The notes under the pieces: model-generated
What the model was told of the DNA's origin: nothing
Seen by the model: the letters and a program-made list of their open reading frames with translations, nothing else
Database searches by the model: none
Source: Alcaligenaceae bacterium UBA6179
GTDB taxonomy: Bacteria > Pseudomonadota > Gammaproteobacteria > Burkholderiales > Burkholderiaceae_B
Length of the DNA stretch: 28,767 nt
Assembly (NCBI GenBank): GCA_002422175.1
Contig: DITR01000077.1
Coordinates: 35,127-63,893 of the forward strand
Direction: 5' to 3'
Made by a program: the position numbers and the translations under genes
In this document: piece by piece, positions 7,507 to 16,131 of the stretch
Numbering within the stretch: position 1 is the first letter of the stretch
Layout of the letters: every line of letters begins with the position of its first letter

Positions 7507-10500
7507 AGTCGATCTTACTTTTTATTCTTGCTGTTGTCATTTTGTTATGTTTAGCGGCATTTAGTTGGCTTTTCGTATTGGCTATGGAATGGCCAACATG
7601 GGGAATTTTTGCCGTATTTTTTGGTATGTTAGGGTTTTATTTTGGCATAGGTGCAATTCGTCGATTTATTCTTATATCTCGATCAAAGTATAAACTTTTA
7701 GCATCTCAAAAAGCAGCTGTTCGTATTAGTAGCGAGCCCGCTAACTTTAAAATAGCTTTAGCTAAAAAATGGAAGTCAGTGATCGACATGTTGAAGCAGT
7801 CGCAATTGCGGCGCTTTGGCAACCCACTCTACGTGCTGCCTTGGTATATGGTAATAGGTGAGTCTGGTTCAGGTAAAACAACTGCAATCACTCGCTCGCG
7901 GTTAAGCAGTATGATGCGACAAACTGCCGAAACAAAAAAAATTGTACAAACTTTAAATTGTGATTGGTGGTTTTTTAACCAAGCTATTATTTTAGATACT
8001 GCTGGTCGGTATGTTTCACCAGATGGTCTTGAACAAGATCAAGAGGAATGGAATTACCTTTTAGAATTGTTCACTAAATATCGATCTGGTGAAGGTCTAA
8101 ACGGTTTAGTGCTTGTTGTTGCAGCAGACGATTTGTTAATGGGCAATGCAGAGCTGCTTGAGCTTCGCGGAAGAGCGCTTAGAGAACGCATAGACCATCT
8201 TATGCGCATGTTCGAAAAAAGATTTCCTATTTACGTCATGATAACCAAAGCAGATCAAATTTTTGGTTTTATGCCTTGGGCTGAAAATCTCTCTAATACC
8301 GAATCGCAAGAAGCGTTGGGTTATTTGTCAGAAGATGCCACTGATCTACGTGACGAAAATCATTTTGTTAACAGCGCAATCGATACAATCGTGCAACGCT
8401 TAAACACCATGCGACTTGATATGGCTGTCCGCGGTGTGGCTATGTCCCCAGAAATACTCATGTTTCCTGGTGAAGTAGAGCGGTTACGCACCGGGTTACA
8501 AATTTTTATTAATACTGTTTTTGGCGAAAATCCCTATTTAGAACACCCTTATTTGAGAGGGCTTTTCTTGACCAGTGGGCGCCAGGAAGGATCACTACCC
8601 AGCCGTTTAAAAGCAATCTTACCGACTGTTAAAAAGGTTGAGGTTGATTCAATAGAAGGTAAAAAGGGCTTGTTCATTCATGATGTATTTGCCCGCATAT
8701 TACCCAAAGAACGTTATGTTTTTTTGCCGGGCGAAATAGTGGGTCGTTGGCGCAAAGTCACTCAAAATATGGCTTTTACGGCATGGTTACTTTTTTGTTC
8801 TGCTTTCGTTGTTTTTTTAACTGTTTCATTTATTACAACATCAAACACAGTAGAGCGTTTTAAAGCATCGATTCCTAAAGAGTTTTCTCAAGCTTTAACA
8901 AATGATGATTCAATCGTTAGTTCTAAAATGCGAGACCTTGATACATTGTTGGTTGTGGTCAAGCTATTGTTGCAAGAAGGAAAAAACTGGCAAACAAGTT
9001 GGCTTGCATTTAGCCCTGATGTAAGACAATTAGAAAAAGAATTAAAACAAGCATTTATTCAAAGGTTTAGGGAAATTCAGGCATCTGGTTTAGGTGTAAA
9101 CAAAAGGGCCGAACGGGGTATGAATTCATCAGATTCTGTGATGAAAGCCAATACGTTCTTAGGCGCTATTCGATATATTAATATGACTCAAGCGCGCATT
9201 AATGGTGCAGACTTTGAACAAATAAATGCCATGCCACAAGTGCCGCTTATTCTTTTAAAGAATGAAGAGGGTGTAAGCGAAGTTTTAAAAGATCAATTTG
9301 ATGAACTTATTAGTGCAGCAATTGGATGGTCAGACCCTTCAGACCCATACCTTAAAGTAAGCCTTAAAAATACACGTGAATTGCTTTTAAAAGAAATTTT
9401 TAAGTCACCTCATATGGCGTGGTTGACTGATTGGGCTAATGTCCAGCCTAATGTGTATGCCATAACGTTGAGCAATTTCTGGAACAGAAACCTAGTTACT
9501 GACCAAGAACTGCAAATTGCACCGAGTTTAACGCTAAGCGGCGAAAAAGAGATAAACGGTTTTTTAAATGAATTGCAGCAAGCTTTGCAAAACAGTCCTG
9601 AATTTATAACAAAAACTGATATTTTTCGTACTTGGTATTTGTCAGCTCGTTTTGACGCATGGCAAGCATTTTCTTCGGGCTTTACTGGAAGTGGTAATTT
9701 AGTGGGTATTGAACCCATTTGGCGAGAACTGATTCAATCGTTAGGTACTAAAACGAGCCCCTTCTATTTGTTCTTTAGTCGTCTAAATTCTGAATTTTCT
9801 AGTATTGAACAGGCAAATTCCCCAGCTTGGCTTAACTTTGCTCGCTATTATTTTGATTTACAAAACCAAGCTCAAAGCACTTCGCCATTAAAAAATACAA
9901 TGAATGTTGTATCTGCTATTAATAGCGTTGCGGGTGGTGCCATTCGTAGGTCTATTGGTTCAGGGTCAATGTTGCTGCCAGATGCGGTCTCAGGTGCAAC
10001 GCGAGATCTTAATCTTTTTCAAAGTTATCAAGAGCAACTTTTAAAAGCGACCACTCTAGCGTTAGCCGGCCCAGAGCAAAACTTTCAAAGTGCGCGTAGC
10101 TATTTTTCGGGTGCAACAAAAGATGAAAAAGTATCTGAATTAAGAGATTTATCTTTAAGCTTAGCAAATTTTAGAAAAGATTCTCAATATAACCGAGCTG
10201 ATGATGAAGCGATTTGGAAGGTTATTGGTGGTCCAATTAATGCGTTAATTACCTACAACTTAGAGCAAGCATCATGTCAAGTTCAACAAGACTGGGACAC
10301 AAATGTCATTTGGAAAAGTCAGTTAGCCATTAACCCCAAAGAAGCAAGTGAACAATTGTTTGGCAAAGATGGATCGGTTTGGGCACTTGTTGACGGTCCA
10401 AATCGATACTTTATTAATCGTAATGGCGGTACATTTTCAATTACAGAGTTTAATGGACACAAATTACCTTTTGCGTCTGGCTTTATTGACTTTTTGAATC

Positions 10501-11348
10501 AAGCCGTAACAAGCAGAGTAGGTACTTTAGTTCGAGAACAGCGCGCCAAAGCCTCAACCAGTAAAAGCGCAAAACTTTCTCTTTCATCGCTACCATTGTC
10601 TGTGAATGCCAGTGCCAAAGCATTGCCTTACTCAGCGATGTTATCTATTCAGTGTGCTGAAGAGTCTATAGAGTTGAGTAACCTTAATATGAAATCAAGC
10701 AATAGTTTTGCGTGGTCACCAGAGCAATGTGGTCAAACGTCATTACAGTTAAAAATAGATAATTTAACTTTGACTAAACGTTACCCAGGTTCAATGGGTC
10801 TTCCAACCATGTTAGAAGAGTTTCAAGATGGTGCACGTGTATTCACACCAAATGATTTTCCGGCAGCAGCAGGCCGACTTGATGAATTAGGTGTGACTGA
10901 AATTACTGTTCGGTATGACATGGATGGTGCAGAGGCAGTTATGCAACTGGCTCAAGATTATGAATATCTTTCGGCTCAAACATCACCCTCGACACAATCG
11001 GCTCTTTCACGTATGGACATCATTGTTCCTGCTCGAGCCGGACGCTGTTGGACAGGTGTTGCCGATCAAGATGTCTCAATGACCCTGCCTAAATATATTG
11101 CTAACGAGGCTAACAAAAAAGTTAACCCACCACCGGCGCCAATCGAACCCCCGTTACCGCCAGTCGAACCGCTAAAACCTGTACCCACAAAAGATATTGT
11201 GGTTAAAAAGGGTGACACACTCTTTTCAATTGGCAAGCAGTATTCAGTTGACCCTATGATTTTGAGATCATTAAACAATCTTAAAAGTGACAAAATTGTT
11301 GTGGGTAGTACGTTGTTAGTTCCTATTTGGCCCTCAGGCACGCCATAG
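7503..11348 (+). CDS. tssM: T6SS inner-membrane protein TssM (IcmF) with C-terminal LysM domain
   Basis: A 1281-residue protein, the central pillar of the T6SS membrane complex. Visible in order: two N-terminal membrane helices (about 1-52), a cytoplasmic NTPase-like domain with Walker A GESGSGKTT (119-127), LDTAGRY and ITKADQ G-motifs, a third membrane helix near 425-447, then a long periplasmic region ending in the TssM C-terminal block (FTPNDFPAAAGRLDELG) that binds TssJ. Beyond the normal end come a proline-rich linker (~1204-1227) and a LysM domain (~1230-1276; VVKKGDTLFSIGKQYSVD, LNNLKSD, LLVPIW). LysM binds N-acetylglucosamine-containing glycan, so this TssM probably touches peptidoglycan itself. 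The ATG overlaps the tssL stop as ATGA, which implies translational coupling. The LysM fusion is unusual for TssM. Confidence 0.93.
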   Translation: MKSILLFILAVVILLCLAAFSWLFVLAMEWPTWGIFAVFFGMLGFYFGIGAIRRFILISRSKYKLLASQKAAVRISSEPANFKIALAKKWKSVIDMLKQSQLRRFGNPLYVLPWYMVIGESGSGKTTAITRSRLSSMMRQTAETKKIVQTLNCDWWFFNQAIILDTAGRYVSPDGLEQDQEEWNYLLELFTKYRSGEGLNGLVLVVAADDLLMGNAELLELRGRALRERIDHLMRMFEKRFPIYVMITKADQIFGFMPWAENLSNTESQEALGYLSEDATDLRDENHFVNSAIDTIVQRLNTMRLDMAVRGVAMSPEILMFPGEVERLRTGLQIFINTVFGENPYLEHPYLRGLFLTSGRQEGSLPSRLKAILPTVKKVEVDSIEGKKGLFIHDVFARILPKERYVFLPGEIVGRWRKVTQNMAFTAWLLFCSAFVVFLTVSFITTSNTVERFKASIPKEFSQALTNDDSIVSSKMRDLDTLLVVVKLLLQEGKNWQTSWLAFSPDVRQLEKELKQAFIQRFREIQASGLGVNKRAERGMNSSDSVMKANTFLGAIRYINMTQARINGADFEQINAMPQVPLILLKNEEGVSEVLKDQFDELISAAIGWSDPSDPYLKVSLKNTRELLLKEIFKSPHMAWLTDWANVQPNVYAITLSNFWNRNLVTDQELQIAPSLTLSGEKEINGFLNELQQALQNSPEFITKTDIFRTWYLSARFDAWQAFSSGFTGSGNLVGIEPIWRELIQSLGTKTSPFYLFFSRLNSEFSSIEQANSPAWLNFARYYFDLQNQAQSTSPLKNTMNVVSAINSVAGGAIRRSIGSGSMLLPDAVSGATRDLNLFQSYQEQLLKATTLALAGPEQNFQSARSYFSGATKDEKVSELRDLSLSLANFRKDSQYNRADDEAIWKVIGGPINALITYNLEQASCQVQQDWDTNVIWKSQLAINPKEASEQLFGKDGSVWALVDGPNRYFINRNGGTFSITEFNGHKLPFASGFIDFLNQAVTSRVGTLVREQRAKASTSKSAKLSLSSLPLSVNASAKALPYSAMLSIQCAEESIELSNLNMKSSNSFAWSPEQCGQTSLQLKIDNLTLTKRYPGSMGLPTMLEEFQDGARVFTPNDFPAAAGRLDELGVTEITVRYDMDGAEAVMQLAQDYEYLSAQTSPSTQSALSRMDIIVPARAGRCWTGVADQDVSMTLPKYIANEANKKVNPPPAPIEPPLPPVEPLKPVPTKDIVVKKGDTLFSIGKQYSVDPMILRSLNNLKSDKIVVGSTLLVPIWPSGTP

Positions 11349-11371
11349 CTTAGGGGGAGCTATAACCATCA

Positions 11372-12652
11372 ATGAGATACTGGAATGGTGCTTTTTTATG
11401 TTGTCTAGTTACCTTGATAGGGTGCACTAGCCTACCATCTCAGCAAAATAAACTTGCTGAGGTTAATAGCCGTACAGTAGATCTAACAATTAATTCCAAT
11501 GATATTTGGGAACGTATTCGTACAGGCTATGCCATACCCAATCTCAGTAACCCGTTAGTCGACAAATGGGTAGCCTATTATGCGGCCCGGCCAGAGTACT
11601 TTCAACGAATGGCCGACAGGTCTGGCAAATATCTTTACTATATTGTTAATGAAGTTAATCGGCGCGATTTGCCAACCGAGCTGGTTTTATTACCTTTTGT
11701 AGAAAGTGCCTTTAACCCTAATGCACTTTCGTCTGCTCAGGCCAGCGGGCTCTGGCAGTTTATTCCTAGTACGGGTACTCACTTTAAACTTGAGCAAAAC
11801 TGGTGGCGAGATCAGCGAAGAGACCCCATTGCTTCTACCAACGCCGCACTTGATTACCTAGAATACTTATTTGATTATCAGGGCGACTGGTATCTGGCTT
11901 TTGCCTCGTATAACTGGGGTGAGGGGTCAGTTAAACGTGCGATGAATCAAGCTGCTAAATCAGGCAAAACACAACAATTTGAAAACTTGAAACTACCTCA
12001 AGAAACTGAAAATTACATTCCCAAACTGCAGGCCATTAAAAATATCATTTCTAACCCAGAGAGATATTCTATTGTTTTGCCAGTCGTTAATAATGAACCA
12101 TACTTCGTCAGTATCAAAAAAGATCAAGATATTGACTTAACTGTCGCTGCAAAGCTTGCGCAAATGCCACTAGAAGAATTCACGGCACTTAACCCAGGCT
12201 TTAATCAAGGTGTGATTATGGCAAACCTTGATACGGAGATCATTTTGCCGATTGAAAAAGCCCCAAATTATTTAGCTAACTTAGCAGAATATCAAGGTGA
12301 TCTAACTAGTTGGAAAAAATACTCTGCCCGCGAAGGAGAAAGCATTCAAGCCATCGCTCATAAATTTAATGTTTCAGTTGATACGCTTCGCCAAGCGAAT
12401 GATTTGAATCGCAACATAAGATTACTGCCAACAGCAAAAAACATGGTTATACCCGGAGCTTCAGCCAGTTCATTTATAGCAACAGTTCAAGTAAATCGAA
12501 ATCAAAAGACACAGGGACATCAAGTGCGTTCTGGTGAAACATTGGTTAGTATTGCATATAGATATCAACTAAGCATCCAAACATTGAAAGATCTAAATAA
12601 TCTAAAAAATAACCAAGTGAATATAGGGCAAAAAATACTTATTCCTCGCTAG
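11372..12652 (+). CDS. MltD-like membrane-bound lytic murein transglycosylase with two LysM domains
   Basis: A 426-residue lipoprotein: leader ending in LIGC with Cys18 as the acylation site, a soluble lytic transglycosylase domain with catalytic Glu111 in ESAFNPNALS and the following ASGLWQFIPSTG motif, and two C-terminal LysM modules (about 310-365 and 378-426; REGESIQAIAHKFNVS and RSGETLVSIAYRYQLS). It cleaves the MurNAc-GlcNAc bond of peptidoglycan in the periplasm. A GGGGGAG tract (11353-11359) precedes the ATG by twelve bases. It begins 23 bp after tssM in the same orientation, so it may locally open the murein for T6SS assembly. It is also close to the housekeeping MltD in architecture, so a general cell-wall role cannot be excluded. 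Confidence 0.85.
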   Translation: MRYWNGAFLCCLVTLIGCTSLPSQQNKLAEVNSRTVDLTINSNDIWERIRTGYAIPNLSNPLVDKWVAYYAARPEYFQRMADRSGKYLYYIVNEVNRRDLPTELVLLPFVESAFNPNALSSAQASGLWQFIPSTGTHFKLEQNWWRDQRRDPIASTNAALDYLEYLFDYQGDWYLAFASYNWGEGSVKRAMNQAAKSGKTQQFENLKLPQETENYIPKLQAIKNIISNPERYSIVLPVVNNEPYFVSIKKDQDIDLTVAAKLAQMPLEEFTALNPGFNQGVIMANLDTEIILPIEKAPNYLANLAEYQGDLTSWKKYSAREGESIQAIAHKFNVSVDTLRQANDLNRNIRLLPTAKNMVIPGASASSFIATVQVNRNQKTQGHQVRSGETLVSIAYRYQLSIQTLKDLNNLKNNQVNIGQKILIPR

Positions 12653-12716
12653 GAAAAAATTATATTGCTATGAATTTTACTTTTAAAGTCATCAAGTCAC
12701 TATGGGAAGCGTAACA

Positions 12717-13400
12717 ATGACATCCACTAAAAGGACCGTACGTGTTGATGAAGATCTCGTTTTATACAATTTCTATAGAAGCTCAGCGGCTTATAGAACG
12801 CGTATTGCACTCAATCTTAAAGAGCTCAGCTATCGCTATATTCCTGTTCATTTAATGAAAGAGGGCGGTCAGCAATTTAAAGCTGAATATAGAAAAATGA
12901 ACCCGCAGCAACTCGTACCCTTATTAGATGATCAAGGTTTTCAAGTCAGCCAGTCTATGGCTATCATTGAATACTTAGATGAAAAACATCCTTCACCCGC
13001 ATTGATGCCATCGACCCTTGAAGGTCGTGCCCGTGTCCGTCAATTATCTTTAGCTATTTGCTGTGATATTCACCCACTACAAAATTTAAGGGTTTTGAAG
13101 TACTTGGTTGAAACTTTAAAATTAACTGAAGAACAAAAACTGCAATGGGTGCAAAATTGGTTAACAATCGGTTTGAAAGCACTTGATACCGATTTGGCTC
13201 AACACCCTACACGAGGCATATATTGCTTCGGTGATAATGTGACTATGGCTGACTGTATGCTTGTGCCACAAATGTACAGTGCTATTCGTTTTGAGATTGA
13301 CACGAATCAATTTCCCACCTTAAAAAAAATTTCTGATAATTGTGAAAAGCTGACAGCATTTGCTAATGCGCACCCCACTCAGCAAATTGATTTTGAATAA
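12717..13400 (+). CDS. Glutathione S-transferase, zeta / maleylacetoacetate isomerase-like
   Basis: A 227-residue protein with a thioredoxin-like N-terminal domain (LYNFYRSSAAYRTRIAL, NPQQLVPLL, QSMAIIEYLDE) and an all-helical C-terminal domain with DIHPLQNLRVL and DNVTMADCMLVPQ, motifs of zeta-class GSTs, which isomerise maleylacetoacetate to fumarylacetoacetate in tyrosine breakdown. The zeta active-site pattern SSCxxxxRIAL is here SSAAYRTRIAL, so the Cys next to the catalytic Ser is Ala. ATG 12717 is preferred to ATG 12702 because GGGAAG (12704-12709) precedes it; the alternative adds five residues. No other tyrosine-degradation genes are nearby, so the substrate is uncertain. Confidence 0.8.
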   Translation: MTSTKRTVRVDEDLVLYNFYRSSAAYRTRIALNLKELSYRYIPVHLMKEGGQQFKAEYRKMNPQQLVPLLDDQGFQVSQSMAIIEYLDEKHPSPALMPSTLEGRARVRQLSLAICCDIHPLQNLRVLKYLVETLKLTEEQKLQWVQNWLTIGLKALDTDLAQHPTRGIYCFGDNVTMADCMLVPQMYSAIRFEIDTNQFPTLKKISDNCEKLTAFANAHPTQQIDFE

Positions 13401-13407
13401 GTAATGT

Positions 13408-14352
13408 ATGACTCAACCCATCAAAATTAGAACTCAAGATGGTTATGAGATTCATGGTTTTGAATGGCGATTTACGCCATTGACATCATCGGTTAATAAT
13501 AAACTTCGAGATGTTGTCATCATTAATCCCGCTACATCAGTGAAGTGTCGATACTATTTTCGTTTTGCACAATACTTATTTGATCAGGGCTTTGATGTCA
13601 TAACGTATGATTATCGCGGTATTGGTGAGTCTAAACCTAAATCATTGCGTGGCTTCAAGGCAAGCTGGGTTATTTGGGGTGAACAAGACTTTGAGTCTGT
13701 CTTGCAAACTGCTGCCAAACGATTCCCAAATCAAAAAATTTTAGTCGTGGGTCATTCAATCGGTGGAGTATTGATTGGTTTAGCCCCATCTAATTATTTG
13801 ATTAGCCGCGTTTTCAGCATGGGTTCACAGCAAGCGTATTGGCGTGATTACTTACCTGCACATAAATTAGGTATGGTTTTCAAGTGGCATGCGCTCATGC
13901 CCTTGATTGCTACCACTTTGGGCTACTTACCTGCTAAACGACTTGGGTGGATGGAAGATACACCCAAACATGTTGCGATGAACTGGGCCAGAATGGGTCA
14001 ACATCTTATACCGAGTATCGTTAAATCAGTTCATCAACGGCACATAATTAAATTACGGTTTGCTCAGATCAAAGCCCCAATGATGGCGTTTGGTGCAGAA
14101 GATGACCCGTTTGGTACCGCTATCGCTTTAAATAGGTTGTTAGATCTCTATGTTTCTAGTGACCGTCATCATGTACGTATTGACCCAAAATCTATCAATC
14201 AACCCGTTATTGGGCATTTTTCTTTTTTTAATGACCGACTCAAAGATACACTTTGGCCCGTCTCATTAAACTGGTTGCGAAGCGGTATCGTTTCACAGCA
14301 ACCCGGGCTTACAGTTCAAAATATACCCGCTTATGAAACCGCTATGCGGTAA
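13408..14352 (+). CDS. Alpha/beta-fold hydrolase, uncharacterised
   Basis: A 314-residue alpha/beta hydrolase with YDYRGIGES (68-76) and the nucleophile elbow GHSIGG, Ser117. A likely acid lies in GAEDDPFGT and a likely catalytic His in GHFSFF near the C terminus. It resembles the predicted hydrolases grouped as COG4757; the substrate is unknown. It starts seven bases after the GST stop and is presumably co-transcribed with it. No signal peptide is seen, so it is cytoplasmic. Residues 150-175 are hydrophobic and may form a lid. Confidence 0.78.
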   Translation: MTQPIKIRTQDGYEIHGFEWRFTPLTSSVNNKLRDVVIINPATSVKCRYYFRFAQYLFDQGFDVITYDYRGIGESKPKSLRGFKASWVIWGEQDFESVLQTAAKRFPNQKILVVGHSIGGVLIGLAPSNYLISRVFSMGSQQAYWRDYLPAHKLGMVFKWHALMPLIATTLGYLPAKRLGWMEDTPKHVAMNWARMGQHLIPSIVKSVHQRHIIKLRFAQIKAPMMAFGAEDDPFGTAIALNRLLDLYVSSDRHHVRIDPKSINQPVIGHFSFFNDRLKDTLWPVSLNWLRSGIVSQQPGLTVQNIPAYETAMR

Positions 14353-14388
14353 ACACGAATTGTACTGATCGCATTCAAACAGCACACT

Positions 14389-14409
14389 AGCGTCTTTTTA
14401 AAAGGCGCT
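14389..14409 (+). promoter_or_regulatory. Hairpin in the flp leader covering the ribosome binding site
   Basis: AGCGTCTTTT pairs with AAAAGGCGCT (one G-T wobble), giving a near-perfect stem with a very short loop that ends two bases before the flp ATG. The AAGG ribosome binding site (14402-14405) lies in the 3' arm, so folding would hide it. It might instead act as a weak terminator for the hydrolase gene, but no U-run follows. A weak promoter-like pair, TTGTAC (14360-14365) and CACACT (14383-14388) with a 17-bp spacer, stands just upstream. Confidence 0.45.
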
Positions 14410-14411
14410 TT

Positions 14412-14693
14412 ATGTTTACAAATTACCACTCCAAATTTTCCAATGAACGTGGTCAAGGTATGACCGAATACATCATCATCGTGGCATTGGTAGCCGTAGC
14501 GGCAATTGCTGTCTACCAATCATTTGGGCAAGTCATTCGTGCCCAAACAGCGGCCATTGCCAGTGAGCTTGCTGGAGAAGACGGTAGTGAAGCTTCGCAA
14601 GCAGCACGTCGTGCAGCGGGTCAAGCAGTCACACAAAAAGGTGCAAAAAGCCTACGAGCATTTGGGGCCGATGGTGGTGGCTCAGCCCCTTAA
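14412..14693 (+). CDS. flp: Flp-family type IVb pilin
   Basis: A 93-residue prepilin. A short charged leader ends in ERGQGMTEY followed by one hydrophobic helix (IIIVALVAVAAIAVY). Cleavage after Gly14 would place Glu19 at +5 and Tyr20 at +6 of the mature pilin, the Flp signature. This is the structural subunit of the Tad pilus. It is longer than typical Flp pilins because of an alanine/glycine-rich hydrophilic tail (residues ~50-93) with ARRAAGQ and a GADGGG ending. It is the first gene of the Tad cluster and its ribosome binding site lies in a hairpin. Confidence 0.88.
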   Translation: MFTNYHSKFSNERGQGMTEYIIIVALVAVAAIAVYQSFGQVIRAQTAAIASELAGEDGSEASQAARRAAGQAVTQKGAKSLRAFGADGGGSAP

Positions 14694-14727
14694 GTCTTGA
14701 CACCCAATTTATCAAATAGTCAATAGC

Positions 14728-16131
14728 ATGACTTGGCGATATGAACGCGACCCGTCACAATCTGGTGCAGCCTTGCTGCTTGGTTTGTTGATGCTTGCCA
14801 TGAGCATCATGGCGTTACAACACATGATATTAATTACAAAGTGGGTGCTTTCCCAACACTTACTGAATCGTGCCGCTCAAGCAGCCGTTCTTAGTGGCGC
14901 ACATTATCAGGCTCGGGTATTGAATACTCACGCACTCATTAACCGAACCCAGATGGCTCACCAAGTCGCTATGGCACATCTCATTACTGTTGCGAGTGCA
15001 CTGCATCAAGCACAGCAAATGCAAATTCAAGTTAGACGCAATAACCCACCTTTATATCTTATAGGGGCTTTTTTTGGGCCTCATCATGCCGCGGCTTATG
15101 CAGCAGCAAAATTGGCTGTGCCAGCTCAATCAAGTGGTGCCTTAAGACATCTAAAACTAGCTTTTCATAACCATGACGCTGTCATTCAAAAGCAACTTAA
15201 AAAGCAAAGAGAATTATTACTGAATGAAATAGACAATCAAACACAGCATGTCATTCAAAACACGTTGATGCAAAACTTAAAGCGTGATGGTTTACAAACA
15301 TCAATATTTTCATTGTTCAACGTTAACTTTGATAAAACGATTCAATTAAAAGTGACTCAAAATGGGGTGACGAGCCAAGATGTTTTAAAAGACGAAAATT
15401 TAAACCAATGGCAACCCTGGTTAGACCAAGTTATAGGGCGCCATGATTATTTAAAACCTAGAAATGATTCAGTGCGTAATTTTTGGGTCATTGATCCCAA
15501 GTGCCCACATGTTCAACATGCCTTAAGGCGTCAAGGTGAAACAACAATTCATGCATCAGGTTACTACGAGGCGACAGATTCATTGTCGTTTCATGCGAGA
15601 CGAAAAGTACACCCCGTTATCTGTTATTTAAGAGAGTACCCGATGGGTTGGGCAAATGTATCAACCGAATCGAGCAGTCTTGCCTTTGATAAAAAACACA
15701 TCGCACCACGCCGATTTAATCAGAGCACTTTTCGGCAGTGGGCACAGGGTGCAATAAATAATGTGGGTTGGTTAGTCGGCATACCTCGCAACACATTGGC
15801 AGCAGCGTGGGCAAGTAGGCAACGACAAACTTGGCAGGCTCATGAAACCCCCGAACCGGCAACGCTAAAAGACGCTAACAGACCATTCATTTTAACAATG
15901 AGCGTTGAGCTTGATCATGATTGGTTTGCAAAACCCTCATCTAGAGTGCATTGGCACACATTAGGTTTAAAAAGGCTGTCCAAAAAGCTTAGTCCTAAAC
16001 AACTAGTCACTCAGGCCTCTGCTCAAGTCTATTTTTCAAAAGTCGATGAATCAGATCAGCATAATCGTCATTCATCATTTTTATATCAATCGTTTTGGCA
16101 AGCCAAAAGAATCAAGGTTCAAGATGACTAA
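14728..16131 (+). CDS. TadG-like Tad pilus assembly protein
   Basis: A 467-residue protein with an N-terminal hydrophobic segment (about 11-36, SGAALLLGLLMLAMSIMALQ) and an adjoining RAAQAAVLSGAHYQARVLN helix, the usual start of TadG-like proteins that sit beside Flp. The rest is an extended, probably periplasmic domain (WFVIDPKC-type and HPVICYLREYPMGW segments) with no recognisable enzyme motif. It begins 34 bp after flp. No strong ribosome binding site is seen. Its role in the pilus is inferred from position and the N-terminal pattern; overall similarity to well-studied TadG proteins is not evident by eye. Confidence 0.62.
   Translation: MTWRYERDPSQSGAALLLGLLMLAMSIMALQHMILITKWVLSQHLLNRAAQAAVLSGAHYQARVLNTHALINRTQMAHQVAMAHLITVASALHQAQQMQIQVRRNNPPLYLIGAFFGPHHAAAYAAAKLAVPAQSSGALRHLKLAFHNHDAVIQKQLKKQRELLLNEIDNQTQHVIQNTLMQNLKRDGLQTSIFSLFNVNFDKTIQLKVTQNGVTSQDVLKDENLNQWQPWLDQVIGRHDYLKPRNDSVRNFWVIDPKCPHVQHALRRQGETTIHASGYYEATDSLSFHARRKVHPVICYLREYPMGWANVSTESSSLAFDKKHIAPRRFNQSTFRQWAQGAINNVGWLVGIPRNTLAAAWASRQRQTWQAHETPEPATLKDANRPFILTMSVELDHDWFAKPSSRVHWHTLGLKRLSKKLSPKQLVTQASAQVYFSKVDESDQHNRHSSFLYQSFWQAKRIKVQDD

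Noticed and set aside
11066..11341. Minus-strand frame opposite the tssM LysM tail
   Set aside because: Antisense to the Pro-rich linker and LysM, whose reading is supported by domain motifs; the antisense product is just the Gly-rich complement.
14506..14700. Second plus-strand frame overlapping flp
   Set aside because: The flp frame has the pilin signature; this one has no start signal or family resemblance.
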